This document shows, piece after piece, positions 10,629 to 20,413 of a DNA stretch of 64,000 nucleotides; the stretch's first letter is position 1; every line of letters begins with the position of its first letter. Both the position numbers and the translations under genes were made by a program. This DNA is from Aquimarina sediminis (GTDB taxonomy: Bacteria > Bacteroidota > Bacteroidia > Flavobacteriales > Flavobacteriaceae): contig NZ_POYJ01000001.1 of assembly GCF_002895435.1 (NCBI RefSeq), positions 372,001-436,000 of the forward strand. The letters run 5' to 3'. Under the pieces are notes generated by a model. That model was given only the letters and a program-made list of their open reading frames with translations, did no database searches and was not told the DNA's origin.

Positions 10629-11528
10629 TTATGAATACAAAATCAAACACACACCCATCATAATCCCAAATAAAGGGATCAATTTTTTACGTTTATTTTT
10701 TTCTTTAAAAACTAGACCACCAACAACTACAGCAATTAGTATTTGACTTCTTTTTATTGCAGACAATAACATGATCAAAGCCTCTGGATCCTGTAAGGCT
10801 TTAAAATAAAAGTAATCTGCAGCTTGTAATAAGATACCAACTGCAACGATGGTCCAACGCCATTTAAACTCTTTTCTTTTTTCTTTATTTGGGAACCATG
10901 TTATGGATAAGATTCCTAGTAAAATTAATACAGTATAAAAGCAAAACCAAAATTGTAATGTTTGTGGATTGAGTTCTAAGCTTTGAATCAGGAACTTATC
11001 ATATAATCCACTTGATGCTCCCAAAAAAGTGGCGCCAATAATAGCGAATATCCATTTGTTTCTTTTAAAATTGATTCCTTCTTTTTTTCCGATTTTTGAG
11101 TACAGTATAACCGATAAAATAATAAGAAAGAAACCTATCCATTGCAAGAAATTAGGTTTCTCTTGATAAATAAAAATGGCTCCAATAAAGGTAAAAAACG
11201 GACCTGCAGAACGTATCGGGGTCACAATAGTTATTGGTAAGTGTTTTAATGCCTGGTATGCCAAAACCCAGGATGAAGCCATTATCATTGATTTTATAAA
11301 AATAAAACCATGAATTTTCCAGGAAATACTGTTTATATGAAACCCAATCTGTTTTGTATATTCTGGAAAATAAAAAGAGCCTATAAAAAAAGGAAGGAGT
11401 ATCAAAAAACCTGAGCCAATTGTACCCAAAAGCACAGGAAAAACCTCGTTTCCTTGTACTGCATGTTTTTTACATAAATTATGTAATCCTAAAAAAAGCG
11501 CTGCCAAAAGACCCAAATACATCCACAT
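10629..11528 (-). CDS. EamA/DMT family transporter
   Basis: This 299-residue protein has about ten hydrophobic helices in two EamA-like halves, for example WMYLGLLAALFLGLHNLCKK at the start and IMLLSAIKRSQILIAVVVGG near the end. PITIVTPIRSAGPFFTFIGAIFIYQEKP is the typical end of the first half. It is an inner-membrane metabolite or drug exporter of unknown substrate. It is monocistronic and convergent with the DUF5916 gene. Confidence 0.9.
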   Translation of the reverse strand: MWMYLGLLAALFLGLHNLCKKHAVQGNEVFPVLLGTIGSGFLILLPFFIGSFYFPEYTKQIGFHINSISWKIHGFIFIKSMIMASSWVLAYQALKHLPITIVTPIRSAGPFFTFIGAIFIYQEKPNFLQWIGFFLIILSVILYSKIGKKEGINFKRNKWIFAIIGATFLGASSGLYDKFLIQSLELNPQTLQFWFCFYTVLILLGILSITWFPNKEKRKEFKWRWTIVAVGILLQAADYFYFKALQDPEALIMLLSAIKRSQILIAVVVGGLVFKEKNKRKKLIPLFGIMMGVCLILYS

Positions 11529-11763
11529 GGCGCGAATATAGGATTTTACTCCATTTTGGAATTATAATTTTTGTGCCAATTTTAAAAGCTTTGTAAAATG
11601 TAGTTTATTAGTATGAATTTACTGAAGTAACATGATGATTGAGTAGTATATAGTTTATCTGGAGATCAATAATTTTGAAATTAATCACTAACACTCGGTT
11701 TTTGGTGATTAGATAGTTAATTTGTACTTTAAGTAAATTATAGAAATACTATTTTTTATTTTA

Positions 11764-12891
11764 ATGAAGATAGATTATAATTTAGTGTCTCAATTAGAGA
11801 TTCTTGGAGTTTTACAAGGTGTAATATTAGGCGCTATTATAATTATTGGGAAAAATAATGGAAATAGATCCATTATCTATTTGGGGTTAATGATTATTGC
11901 GTATTCTCTTGATTTTTTATCTGGAATTCTTGATGATATGAGTATAACCAATATATATCCTAAACTAAAACTATTACCTTTTAGTTTTACTTGGATTATT
12001 TTTCCTTTATTATATGTGTATGTTCAAAAGTTTTCAATTTTTAAAAATCAAAAAATAAGTTATTGGGTACTATATCCGGGTTTAGTTTCTGTTGTAATAA
12101 ATATCATTTTGTTTTTCTTTCCCGTTTCAAAAAAAAATATTTTTAGTGATTCAAATTGGTACATTATTTATGATCTAATTGGGTTTTTATATTCTCTCTT
12201 TATAGGATTTTTAACACTAAAATTAATAATAAAACAAAAAAGGGAGTTAAAAGATCAATTCTATAATACCGAATCTAGTGAATTACGCTGGATATATTGG
12301 TTTGTAATTGTTTCTCTAGGGTATATTTTTTTATCTCTTTTCTTGGTTCTTATTCTATTTTCCTTGTTGTTAAAAAATGATAATATTACATCTATTGTAT
12401 TTTCAAGTGTTGATGTAATATTATTGTATTGGCTAACAATTCATGGGTTAAAATATAAATACTTCAACTCTGCAACGAAGAATTTTTTTATTTATAATAA
12501 AATTTTATTAAGGAAATCAATTAGTATTAAATATAAAAAGGAATTTGAAAGTTTAATATTTCAATTAGATAATTACTTATTACAGACTGAAGCATTTATG
12601 TCTCCTAGCTTCTCTATATCTAAAGCAGCCATAGCCTTAAATGTTCATACTCGAAAGATTTCTTTAGCAATTAACACTGTTGGTCAACAAAATTTCAAAT
12701 CTTTTGTAAATAATTATAGAATAGAAAAGTCTAAAGACCTTATTAAAAATAATTCTATTAGAGAATTTAGCATTGAAGGTATTGGAAATGAAGTTGGGTT
12801 TAAAAGTAAAAGTGCCTTTTATAAAGAATTTAAAAGACGAACCAATTCAACTCCTTTACAATACTATAAATCTTTATCTAAAAACAAATAA
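11764..12891 (+). CDS. Membrane-anchored AraC family regulator
   Basis: It has the same architecture as the gene at 6781: about seven transmembrane segments in residues 10-235, then an AraC HTH pair (SISKAAIALNVHTRKISLAINTV; IEGIGNEVGFKSKSAFYKEFKRRTNSTPLQYYK). No enzyme partner is obvious, but the next two same-strand genes encode exported proteins and may be its targets. Confidence 0.88.
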   Translation: MKIDYNLVSQLEILGVLQGVILGAIIIIGKNNGNRSIIYLGLMIIAYSLDFLSGILDDMSITNIYPKLKLLPFSFTWIIFPLLYVYVQKFSIFKNQKISYWVLYPGLVSVVINIILFFFPVSKKNIFSDSNWYIIYDLIGFLYSLFIGFLTLKLIIKQKRELKDQFYNTESSELRWIYWFVIVSLGYIFLSLFLVLILFSLLLKNDNITSIVFSSVDVILLYWLTIHGLKYKYFNSATKNFFIYNKILLRKSISIKYKKEFESLIFQLDNYLLQTEAFMSPSFSISKAAIALNVHTRKISLAINTVGQQNFKSFVNNYRIEKSKDLIKNNSIREFSIEGIGNEVGFKSKSAFYKEFKRRTNSTPLQYYKSLSKNK

Positions 12892-13064
12892 GTAAAATCA
12901 AATATTAGATTTGATATATCCCAGTTAGTTTGTATTTCAGAAATAAGAACTGTTTTTTTTACATTTCGGCGGTCTTCCCTTTATCCAATATCTACTTTTA
13001 ACAACTATTAATCTAGTAAATATTCAATTTTTGATAAATGTTTATGCTATAAAAACATTTCAAA

Positions 13065-13553
13065 ATGAAAAAAACAATCATTCTAATAATCTTTCTATTC
13101 ACACTACAATCAACATATTCACAAAGTAATATTATTAAGGCAAATCCTTTGGGAATTGTATTTGGAATTGCAAATGCTGGATATGAAAAAACGATAAACA
13201 ACAATCAATCAATTACTATTTCTGGAACTTATTTCAAAGAGTCCATTGATGAAGGAGATGGTGATGTTAATGGCTTTGGCGCGGACGCAAAGTATAATTT
13301 TTATTTCTCATCAAGTACAGAAGCTCCTGTGGGATTTCATGTTGGTCCAGGTATTGGAGTATTATTTTTATCTGATGATAAGGATGATGCTACCGTTGTT
13401 TCATTTAATGCTTTGGCAGGGTATCAATGGGTGTTATGGCAAAGCTTTGCCATAGATATTTTTGCTCAGTACGACTATATTACGGATTCAAATTTCTCTG
13501 GTGTTGATAGCTCTTATATAGGTATTGGTTTGTCTTTGGGGTATGCATGGTAA
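13065..13553 (+). CDS. Small outer-membrane beta-barrel protein
   Basis: An 18-20 residue signal peptide (ILIIFLFTLQSTYSQ) is followed by eight or so alternating strands (GIVFGIANAGYEKTINNNQSITISGTYF ... SYIGIGLSLGYAW), ending with an aromatic residue as outer-membrane barrels do. It resembles the DUF3575/OMP_b-brl type of small barrels. It is followed after 21 bp by another exported protein on the same strand. Confidence 0.8.
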   Translation: MKKTIILIIFLFTLQSTYSQSNIIKANPLGIVFGIANAGYEKTINNNQSITISGTYFKESIDEGDGDVNGFGADAKYNFYFSSSTEAPVGFHVGPGIGVLFLSDDKDDATVVSFNALAGYQWVLWQSFAIDIFAQYDYITDSNFSGVDSSYIGIGLSLGYAW

Positions 13554-13574
13554 TTAATTGTAAAGAACAATAGA

Positions 13575-14411
13575 ATGAAAAAATATATAATATTATTATT
13601 CGTTGCCTTAGTTGGTTATAACAGTTACTCGCAAGAAATTTTGATAAATCATCAAGAAAACAAATATGATAAAGTATTTTTTTTAAATGGTGATGTACTT
13701 GATGTTTTAATAAGAAAAATTAGTACCGATCGGGTAGAGTATATTTTTCCGAACGAAGATTTTTTGAATACAGCAAGAAAAAGTGAGCTTGAAAAAATAA
13801 GATTTAAAAATGGGCGTATACAAAATTTTAATAAAGCCAAAGAAAATCTCATACCTCTTAAAAGATCAATTGAGAAAAACAAAATTGCCATATTACCAAT
13901 ACCATTTATTAAACAAGAAGACGGTTCATTAGACCCTTCTCAAAAGGCTCGTTTAGCGCAATCTAAAGTTTTTAACTTTCTTACTGAAAACTTGGGAAAT
14001 ATTTACCCTAGAACCTTGCAAACACCAAGAGAAACAAACACCATTCTGAAAGCAGCAGGTATTAAATTACAAGACTTGGATCAAATATCAATTGAAGAGA
14101 TTGAAAACTATTTGGGTGTTGAGTACATTATTACCGGAAGAATTGATTATGTAATAACTCATAATCAATCGACTACTACCACAACTGATGGGAAAATAAA
14201 TGAAAAAAATGAAAAAGAAATAAAAGTTAATGAATCTACCACAGATTATACTTACGAACAAATAAAATATAGTTATACTGTGTATATTGATTTATATGAA
14301 CATGATATAAATATTTATTCTAAGAATCGGGAACCCTGGTTTACCTATAAAAATAGCTGGGAAGATAGCTTCGAGTTTATTTTAAAACGTATGCCAATTT
14401 ATAATCGATAG
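13575..14411 (+). CDS. Exported protein with a possible LpoB/CsgG-like middle domain
   Basis: The signal peptide ends at YSQ (residue 20). Residues 30-85 carry a YDKVFFLNGDVLDVLIRKIS...LEKIRFKNG segment common in Bacteroidota exported proteins. From residue 103, KIAILPIPF and later GVEYIITGRIDYVI resemble the strand-helix pattern of CsgG/LpoB-type periplasmic domains (a nucleotide-free Rossmann-like fold), but the match is weak. Its stop lies 23 bp from the stop of the convergent LytTR gene. Function unknown. Confidence 0.6.
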   Translation: MKKYIILLFVALVGYNSYSQEILINHQENKYDKVFFLNGDVLDVLIRKISTDRVEYIFPNEDFLNTARKSELEKIRFKNGRIQNFNKAKENLIPLKRSIEKNKIAILPIPFIKQEDGSLDPSQKARLAQSKVFNFLTENLGNIYPRTLQTPRETNTILKAAGIKLQDLDQISIEEIENYLGVEYIITGRIDYVITHNQSTTTTTDGKINEKNEKEIKVNESTTDYTYEQIKYSYTVYIDLYEHDINIYSKNREPWFTYKNSWEDSFEFILKRMPIYNR

Positions 14412-14434
14412 TAAAAATTACGGAAATATTTTGG

Positions 14435-15145
14435 CTACAAGCCATTTGAAAAATTAGAAATATTATCTTTATAGCTATTCCCTATGGGAATCTCTATTTC
14501 ACCAATCTCTACGTCATTCTTTGTATAAGCAGTAATTTTTTCTTGATTTACAATATATGAACGATGAATACGGATAAAGCGACGATCGATACGTTTTTCA
14601 AAATTTGATATACTTTCTTTTATAACCAGTGTATTATCTTTTAAGTGAATTTTTATATAGTCTTTTAGACTTTCGACATATAATACATGATCAAATAAAA
14701 TCTTTATTTGCTTTTTTGCCTTATTCACAAAAACAGAATCACTTTTATTTGCATTAGAATTTTCAGGAGAGTTGTTTGATACATATTTTTTTTCTTGGTC
14801 TAAAAATTTCTGAATAGCTAAGAAAAAACGCTCAAAAAAAATTGGTTTTAATAAATAATCTAGAGCATTTAATTCGAATCCATCTACGGCATAATCCCTA
14901 TATGCTGTCGTAAAAATTACTTGTGGTTTGTTAACTAAGTTTTTAAAAAAATCAGTTCCTTTTAATACAGGCATTTCAATATCTAGAAAAAGGAGGTCAA
15001 TTTTTGTGGTACTTAATATAGAACTGGCTTCAATTGCACTAGAGAATGATGAAATCAATTCAAAATCCGGAAGTTTCTCTAAATAAGTTTCAAGCAATTC
15101 TCTTGCCAAAGGCTCATCGTCTATTATTAAACATTTGTACTTCAT
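14435..15145 (-). CDS. LytTR family response regulator
   Basis: The receiver domain begins MKYKCLIIDDEPLARELLETYLEK, with the phosphoacceptor Asp in LLFLDIEMPV, a conserved Thr/Ala in VIFTTAY and the Lys in LLKPI. The C-terminal LytTR DNA-binding domain runs from about residue 135 (ILFDHVLYVESLKDYIKIHL ... RRFIRIHRSYIVN). Its start codon overlaps the stop of the upstream kinase by 4 bp, so kinase and regulator are translationally coupled. The divergent YceI operon at 16437 is the most likely target. Confidence 0.94.
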   Translation of the reverse strand: MKYKCLIIDDEPLARELLETYLEKLPDFELISSFSSAIEASSILSTTKIDLLFLDIEMPVLKGTDFFKNLVNKPQVIFTTAYRDYAVDGFELNALDYLLKPIFFERFFLAIQKFLDQEKKYVSNNSPENSNANKSDSVFVNKAKKQIKILFDHVLYVESLKDYIKIHLKDNTLVIKESISNFEKRIDRRFIRIHRSYIVNQEKITAYTKNDVEIGEIEIPIGNSYKDNISNFSNGL

Positions 15146-16203
15146 ATAATATCTAATTTGAGGTTGGCAGAAAAAGAGTTTGATTTGTTTTCGATAATCA
15201 AATCATATGCCTTTGGGTACAATAACTCAAGTTGTTTTTTTATGTTTTTTAGACCAATAGACTCTTTATTTACCGAAATATTTGTTCTAGTGGGCTTACT
15301 GTTTTTTACATTAAAAATCAATTGTTCGTCTTTTTTGGATATATTAATTTCAATACTAGCCTGATTTATTTCTTCTTTAACACCATGTTTAAAAGCATTT
15401 TCGATAAAGGTAAGTAATAGTAAAGGAGCAATTTTCTCCTGACCAGTAACATTTTTACTAAAAGAGATTTTAACTCTATCGGCATAACGAATTTTTTCTA
15501 AGGATAAATAGTTTTCGATTAAGTCTATCTCTTTATCCAACGAAACATAATTTTCATTACAGCGATACAGGATATAATCCAAAATATTAGAAAGTTTTTG
15601 AATTACTTTGGTTGTATCATCTGATTTTTTTAATGCTAATGCATACAAGTTATTTAAAGTATTGAATAAAAAATGAGGATTTAATTGATTCTTTAAGGCA
15701 GTGAGTTCTGCTGTTTTCTTCTGTTCGTTTAGTTTTAATAAATGTTGTTTATCATTATATAATTTAAAAACTAGCAACAAAAATGTTGGATATAGTAGGT
15801 ATAATGATTTTGATATAAATTCACTAATTTTTGTAAGCCTACCTATTAATGAAAGGTCTGGAAAACGTTTCAAATAATTAATATAAGTAGTTGGATACGT
15901 AGGCTCTAAATAATACTTGGATATTATTGTACAGATGATATAAAAGACGAGTAAGGTAAGAGTTAGGAAAATACCAAAACCTATTTTTTTTCCTTTGTTT
16001 AAAAAAAGAGGAATTAAAAATTCAATGATTACTAAGGCCATTAAAATTTGTAAAGTAGACCTGATACCATACACAATTAGTAATTCACTTGTAGAGGTAT
16101 AGTACCAGCTTGAAACTGGGGCTGAAAATGCAAATATAATCAACCAAAAAACCAAATACTTTAGGTTTGAAGCCTCTAAATACCTATAAATCTTTTGTAA
16201 CAT
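15142..16203 (-). CDS. LytS-type sensor histidine kinase
   Basis: It has about four transmembrane helices in the first 155 residues, then a coiled segment and a His_kinase domain with the H-box LKNQLNPHFLFNTLNNLYAL. The ATP-binding lid region follows: LLLLTFIENAFKHGV (N-box) and GLKNIKKQLELLYP (G-box). It is an inner-membrane partner of the overlapping LytTR gene. Confidence 0.93.
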   Translation of the reverse strand: MLQKIYRYLEASNLKYLVFWLIIFAFSAPVSSWYYTSTSELLIVYGIRSTLQILMALVIIEFLIPLFLNKGKKIGFGIFLTLTLLVFYIICTIISKYYLEPTYPTTYINYLKRFPDLSLIGRLTKISEFISKSLYLLYPTFLLLVFKLYNDKQHLLKLNEQKKTAELTALKNQLNPHFLFNTLNNLYALALKKSDDTTKVIQKLSNILDYILYRCNENYVSLDKEIDLIENYLSLEKIRYADRVKISFSKNVTGQEKIAPLLLLTFIENAFKHGVKEEINQASIEINISKKDEQLIFNVKNSKPTRTNISVNKESIGLKNIKKQLELLYPKAYDLIIENKSNSFSANLKLDII

Positions 16204-16436
16204 ATCGTCTTTTGTCTCTATACTAATTTTAAAGATACAAATTTATACCTGACAATTAATTAGGGTGTGCCAAACCATGGGTTATAGATGTCGAAAAGTC
16301 GTTTCCTGTAGACAAGGCTATATATCTTTGATAAACGACCGTATAGCAACGGTTAGCTTATGTTTGTCAATTTCTTTAAAAGTGAATGTGTTTAGCTTTT
16401 AGTTTAGCATCATATAACTATAATTCAATACCAAAT

Positions 16437-17045
16437 ATGAGATTTAAAGAGAAACACTATCGATTTGTTAAAAAAGAACTTTTATATGTTTTCTTATTGT
16501 TTTTTGGACTTTTCATAACAAATGCACAAAAATCCAATTGGCAAATTGATCCTGCTCATTCAACAATAGGATTTAGCATTCCTTATTTTAAAGTAGGAGA
16601 AATAAAAGGAATATTCAGCGACTATTCGGGCTCTTTTGTAGAAAATGAAGGCGAGATAACTGCAATCAATATTGTTATAAAAACTGTATCAATACATACC
16701 AACCAACAAAAAAGAGATGAACATCTAAGAACTAATGATTTTTTTGGAGCTGAGCACTATCCGGAAATAAAATTTGTAAGCTCTTCTTTTACAAAAATAT
16801 CTGATAAAGAGTATGAACTAAAAGGAAACTTAACAATGAGCGGTATAACCAAGGAAATAATACTAAAGGCTACATATAAAGGTAGTTATGTGCATCCTAA
16901 GTTTAAAAATACAAGAAAGATTTTTACAATTACAGGAGAACTACTTCGTGAAGATTTTAAAGTAGGTACTAATTATCCACCAGCAAAATTTGCATTGGGT
17001 AATGAAGTTAGTCTTGTGGCAGGTATTCAATTGATTAAAGAATAA
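16437..17045 (+). CDS. YceI family periplasmic protein
   Basis: I start at the ATG at 16437 (MRFKEKHYRFVKKELLYVF) because a basic N-region and hydrophobic core ending TNAQ make a signal peptide; the frame from 16386 adds 17 unlikely residues. The YceI lipocalin-like domain is clear: WQIDPAHSTIGFSIPYF, VGEIKGIFSDYSGSF, DEHLRTNDFF, YPEIKFVSS and GNLTMSGITKEI. YceI proteins bind isoprenoid or other lipids in the periplasm. A TAnnTTTG-like box (TATGTTTG, 16359-16366) lies upstream. The barrel gene follows after 3 bp. Confidence 0.92.
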   Translation: MRFKEKHYRFVKKELLYVFLLFFGLFITNAQKSNWQIDPAHSTIGFSIPYFKVGEIKGIFSDYSGSFVENEGEITAINIVIKTVSIHTNQQKRDEHLRTNDFFGAEHYPEIKFVSSSFTKISDKEYELKGNLTMSGITKEIILKATYKGSYVHPKFKNTRKIFTITGELLREDFKVGTNYPPAKFALGNEVSLVAGIQLIKE

Positions 17046-17048
17046 AAT

Positions 17049-19403
17049 ATGAAGAGATATATACAAATATGTTTTATCATGTTTTCCTTGAGTTTTTATG
17101 CACAAACAGGTACTATTATAGGAGAAGTAATAGATAATAACACTCAGGAATCGGTGCCTTATGCTACAATAGTGATAAAATCCAATAACAAAGTAATCAC
17201 TGGTGGAATTACCAATGAGAATGGTGCGTTTTTGGTAAATAAAATTCCTTTAGGAGAGTATATCTTTGAAGCTCAATTTATGGGTTATAAGACCATTTCA
17301 AAAACTATTTCGGTTACTGAGTCGAATAAGAAAATAGACCTAAACAAAGTATTTATTGAAGAGGATGGAATTGCTCTGGATACTGTAGAAATTACAGCCG
17401 AACGTTCTACTATTGAACAAAAGATCGATAGAAAAGTAATCAACGTAGGAAAAGATTTAACTACAGCGGGTGCATCAGCAAGTGATATCATGAGAAATAT
17501 TTCTAACGTAAATGTAAATCAAGATGGGGAAATCTCATTACGTGGAAATGAAAATGTACGTATTCTTATTGATGGGAAACCCACCAATATCAGTTCTTCA
17601 GATTTGCTACAACAAATCCCCTCAACATCAATCAAAACAATAGAGTTGATAACTAATCCTTCTGCAAAATATAACCCGGAGGGGATGAGTGGTATTATAA
17701 ATATTACTTTAAAAAAGAACACTAATTTGGGGTTTAATGGTACTATTAATTCTGGAGTTACATTTGGACAAAAAGAAAGATATAATAATTCTCTAAGCCT
17801 AAATCATAGAGCAGGAAAAATTAATATTTATGGTAGTTATGGTAATCGATTTGGAGAACAAATAACAGATGGAACCGTAACAAGGCCCCTAGAACTTACC
17901 AATCAATTAACTAAAAACGGTAATGAACGTACCTCGCATCTAGTTAAAGTAGGTATGGATTATTTTATCAATGATAAAAATACCTTTTCGATATACAGTA
18001 ACCAGAATGTATTTGATACGAGATCTGATGGAAACAAAACAATTACTTTTTATAATAACCTTTCAAGTAATTTCAAGCAATTGGATATGATTACTAAAGA
18101 GAATTACAATGCCACTTATAATACTGATTATAAACGTTTTTTTGATGAAGAAAACCATTCAATAGAATTCGAAATTGATTATAATATTTTAGATAGTGAT
18201 GCTGATAATGATTTTAGATTCGAAGGAAACACTCCAGTAAATAATTATACTGAAATTGTAACTGATAAACGTTCGAATACCACAATAAACTTAGATTATG
18301 TTGCTCCCGTTGATGCAAATTCAATCTTAGAAATTGGAGCAGAAACTCGTTTACGTCGGACTACAAATTACTATACAACAAGTCGCCAAGATTTTCTAAA
18401 TTCTAATTTTTCTTATAATAGGGATATATATTCTTTTTATACGACGTTCAATCAGAGTTTTAATAAATGGAAATACAATATTGGTATTCGATTAGAGGAT
18501 TATAACGTAAATTCAGAGTTTAATGAGATGAATAATAATCCAAATAATTTTGACGATCATATCTTTAGTATTTATCCTTCTGGTTTTTTGAAATATATTC
18601 CTGATGAAGAGGAAAAAAACTCTTATTTACTAAGTTTTAGTAGACGAATTGATAGACCTTCGTTAAATCAAATAAATCCGATAAGACAAATTAGTACTCC
18701 TCAAATTATTATTGTGGGTAACCCTAGTTTAAATCCGCAGTTTACCAATTCAATAGAACTAAATTATAGCAGAAAACTGAATAGAGGAACAATTACAGTG
18801 GGTGGTTTTTATCGAAGAATCAAAGGTGAAATCAATAGGATAGGGTATTTTGATGAAGATAACCCGACAATATTGATTCTTGACTATGCAAATTTTGATA
18901 GTAATGATGCATATGGATTTGAGTTTTCGTCGAGCTATCGACCAACCAACTGGTGGAATTTTAATACCAGTTTAGATGTATATTCTAGAACACAAAAAGG
19001 TGTTATCGAAGGAGAGAACGTAAAAACGAATAATACATTACTTAATGCAAAACTCAGTAATAGTTTTAAAATCACTAAGAAATTTACGTTTCAAGTAACA
19101 GGCTTCTATCGAGGACCTCAAGAAATATTACAATATGAACTAAAGGAAAATGCATTCCTTAATGCAGGTGCACGCTATAGTTTTGCAAAAGGCAAGGGGA
19201 CTTTTAGTCTTAATTTTAATGATGTTTTTAAAACTCAAAAATTTGCATTCGAAGCTTATAGAACTATTATTCAGGAAGGAGAATTTAAACGAGATACTCA
19301 CTCTGTATATTTTGGCTTATCGTATCGATTTGGAGGAGGGAAAAACAAAAATTTAAAACGCAAAAAACGTGATAATAATGAAAAAGCCGATAAATTTTTA
19401 TAA
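17049..19403 (+). CDS. TonB-receptor-like outer-membrane barrel with carboxypeptidase-regulatory-like N-domain
   Basis: A signal peptide (IMFSLSFYAQ) precedes a CarboxypepD_reg-like domain (GTIIGEVIDNNTQESVPYATIVIK, residues 20-100), a plug-like domain (ASASDIMRNISNVNVNQDGEISLRG... SIKTIELITNPSAKYNPEGMSGIINI) and a large barrel ending SVYFGLSYRFGG, with a basic Lys/Arg tail of about 20 residues. At 784 residues it fits the outer-membrane beta-barrel (OMP_b-brl_3) group related to TonB-dependent receptors. Substrate unknown. It is the central gene of a three-gene operon with YceI and a downstream exported protein. Confidence 0.9.
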   Translation: MKRYIQICFIMFSLSFYAQTGTIIGEVIDNNTQESVPYATIVIKSNNKVITGGITNENGAFLVNKIPLGEYIFEAQFMGYKTISKTISVTESNKKIDLNKVFIEEDGIALDTVEITAERSTIEQKIDRKVINVGKDLTTAGASASDIMRNISNVNVNQDGEISLRGNENVRILIDGKPTNISSSDLLQQIPSTSIKTIELITNPSAKYNPEGMSGIINITLKKNTNLGFNGTINSGVTFGQKERYNNSLSLNHRAGKINIYGSYGNRFGEQITDGTVTRPLELTNQLTKNGNERTSHLVKVGMDYFINDKNTFSIYSNQNVFDTRSDGNKTITFYNNLSSNFKQLDMITKENYNATYNTDYKRFFDEENHSIEFEIDYNILDSDADNDFRFEGNTPVNNYTEIVTDKRSNTTINLDYVAPVDANSILEIGAETRLRRTTNYYTTSRQDFLNSNFSYNRDIYSFYTTFNQSFNKWKYNIGIRLEDYNVNSEFNEMNNNPNNFDDHIFSIYPSGFLKYIPDEEEKNSYLLSFSRRIDRPSLNQINPIRQISTPQIIIVGNPSLNPQFTNSIELNYSRKLNRGTITVGGFYRRIKGEINRIGYFDEDNPTILILDYANFDSNDAYGFEFSSSYRPTNWWNFNTSLDVYSRTQKGVIEGENVKTNNTLLNAKLSNSFKITKKFTFQVTGFYRGPQEILQYELKENAFLNAGARYSFAKGKGTFSLNFNDVFKTQKFAFEAYRTIIQEGEFKRDTHSVYFGLSYRFGGGKNKNLKRKKRDNNEKADKFL

Positions 19404-19415
19404 AATACTTTAATT

Positions 19416-20219
19416 ATGAAATCAACAATACAAATTACATTTATACTGTTCATACTAGTTAGTGCAGTATTTGCACAAAAAAAGAATCAATCAAGTAGTA
19501 ATTCGGCAAAGGCTCTTATAGAAACAATGGTTTCTAAAACAGGAAATATTCAGCTACTTAAAAAGCTAAGAGATGTAGAATTTGATTATATTTTTCATAA
19601 CCCAAAGGCAAAGAAGAGTGATATCTCTAAAGAACGTTATATTTTTAATGGAGAAGTATCCTGGGGAGAATACACAAAGCATGAGGTATTTGTATTTCCA
19701 AAAGATAAAGAAGTAGTTACCCAATATTATGATAGTAATGAAAATTCGGTAGTGTCTTTAGGAACCCAAAAAATAACAGATAGTAAGATATTATTTAATT
19801 CAAAATTTTTACGTAAGGCCAATTATTATTGGTTTACAATGATGCCTAAGTTATTGGATCCAGGGATTGCTTATGAACAACTTCCTGATAGAACATATAA
19901 TTCTATTGATTATAAAATAGTAAAAATAGGATATAACCAGGGTGTTGGAGATGTTCAGGATGATTTTGTGTTATATATTAATCCTGAGACTTTTCTAGTT
20001 GATAGATTTTTGTTTACAGTAAAAGGAATAGGTGCGCTTGGAGTATCATTAATGGAAATTGAATATGAAACCGTAAGTGGATATACTTTTATGGCAAAAC
20101 GAAAAGTGATTCCATCAGATTGGGATGGTAATATTAAAGGAGAGATACTCTACGAACAAACGATTACGAATGTTAAATTTAATAACGGATTCAAAAAGGA
20201 GTCACTAGCTCAATACTAA
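19416..20219 (+). CDS. Exported protein, possibly LolA/LolB-like
   Basis: The signal peptide ends at VFAQ. The mature part is a half-barrel-like run of strands (VEFDYIFHNPK..., YKIVKIGYNQ, DFVLYINPETFLVDRFLFTV), reminiscent of outer-membrane-lipoprotein-sorting-like proteins, but I cannot assign the family securely. It starts 12 bp after the barrel gene and is followed by a good terminator, so it closes the YceI-barrel operon. Confidence 0.6.
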   Translation: MKSTIQITFILFILVSAVFAQKKNQSSSNSAKALIETMVSKTGNIQLLKKLRDVEFDYIFHNPKAKKSDISKERYIFNGEVSWGEYTKHEVFVFPKDKEVVTQYYDSNENSVVSLGTQKITDSKILFNSKFLRKANYYWFTMMPKLLDPGIAYEQLPDRTYNSIDYKIVKIGYNQGVGDVQDDFVLYINPETFLVDRFLFTVKGIGALGVSLMEIEYETVSGYTFMAKRKVIPSDWDGNIKGEILYEQTITNVKFNNGFKKESLAQY

Positions 20220-20316
20220 TTTGCTTCCCAAGAAATTCTCTCTTTTTATGAGGACCCGAATAAGGAGATTACCATATTAACTTTTAGTTGATTAGCCAAT
20301 TTTAGTTATGTTTACA

Positions 20317-20350
20317 AAGCCCATCGTTATAGATGGGTTTAATCTTAATT
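20317..20350 (+). terminator. Rho-independent terminator
   Basis: CCCATC-GTTATA-GATGGG (20320-20337), extended by G-U/A-T pairs and followed by TTTAATCTTAATT, lies about 100 bp after the last gene of the YceI operon. Confidence 0.7.
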
Positions 20351-20413
20351 CATACATTTTAAACATACTTAGATAAGATTTTTAGCTTGATAAATACTAA
20401 AATCTATCAAGAA

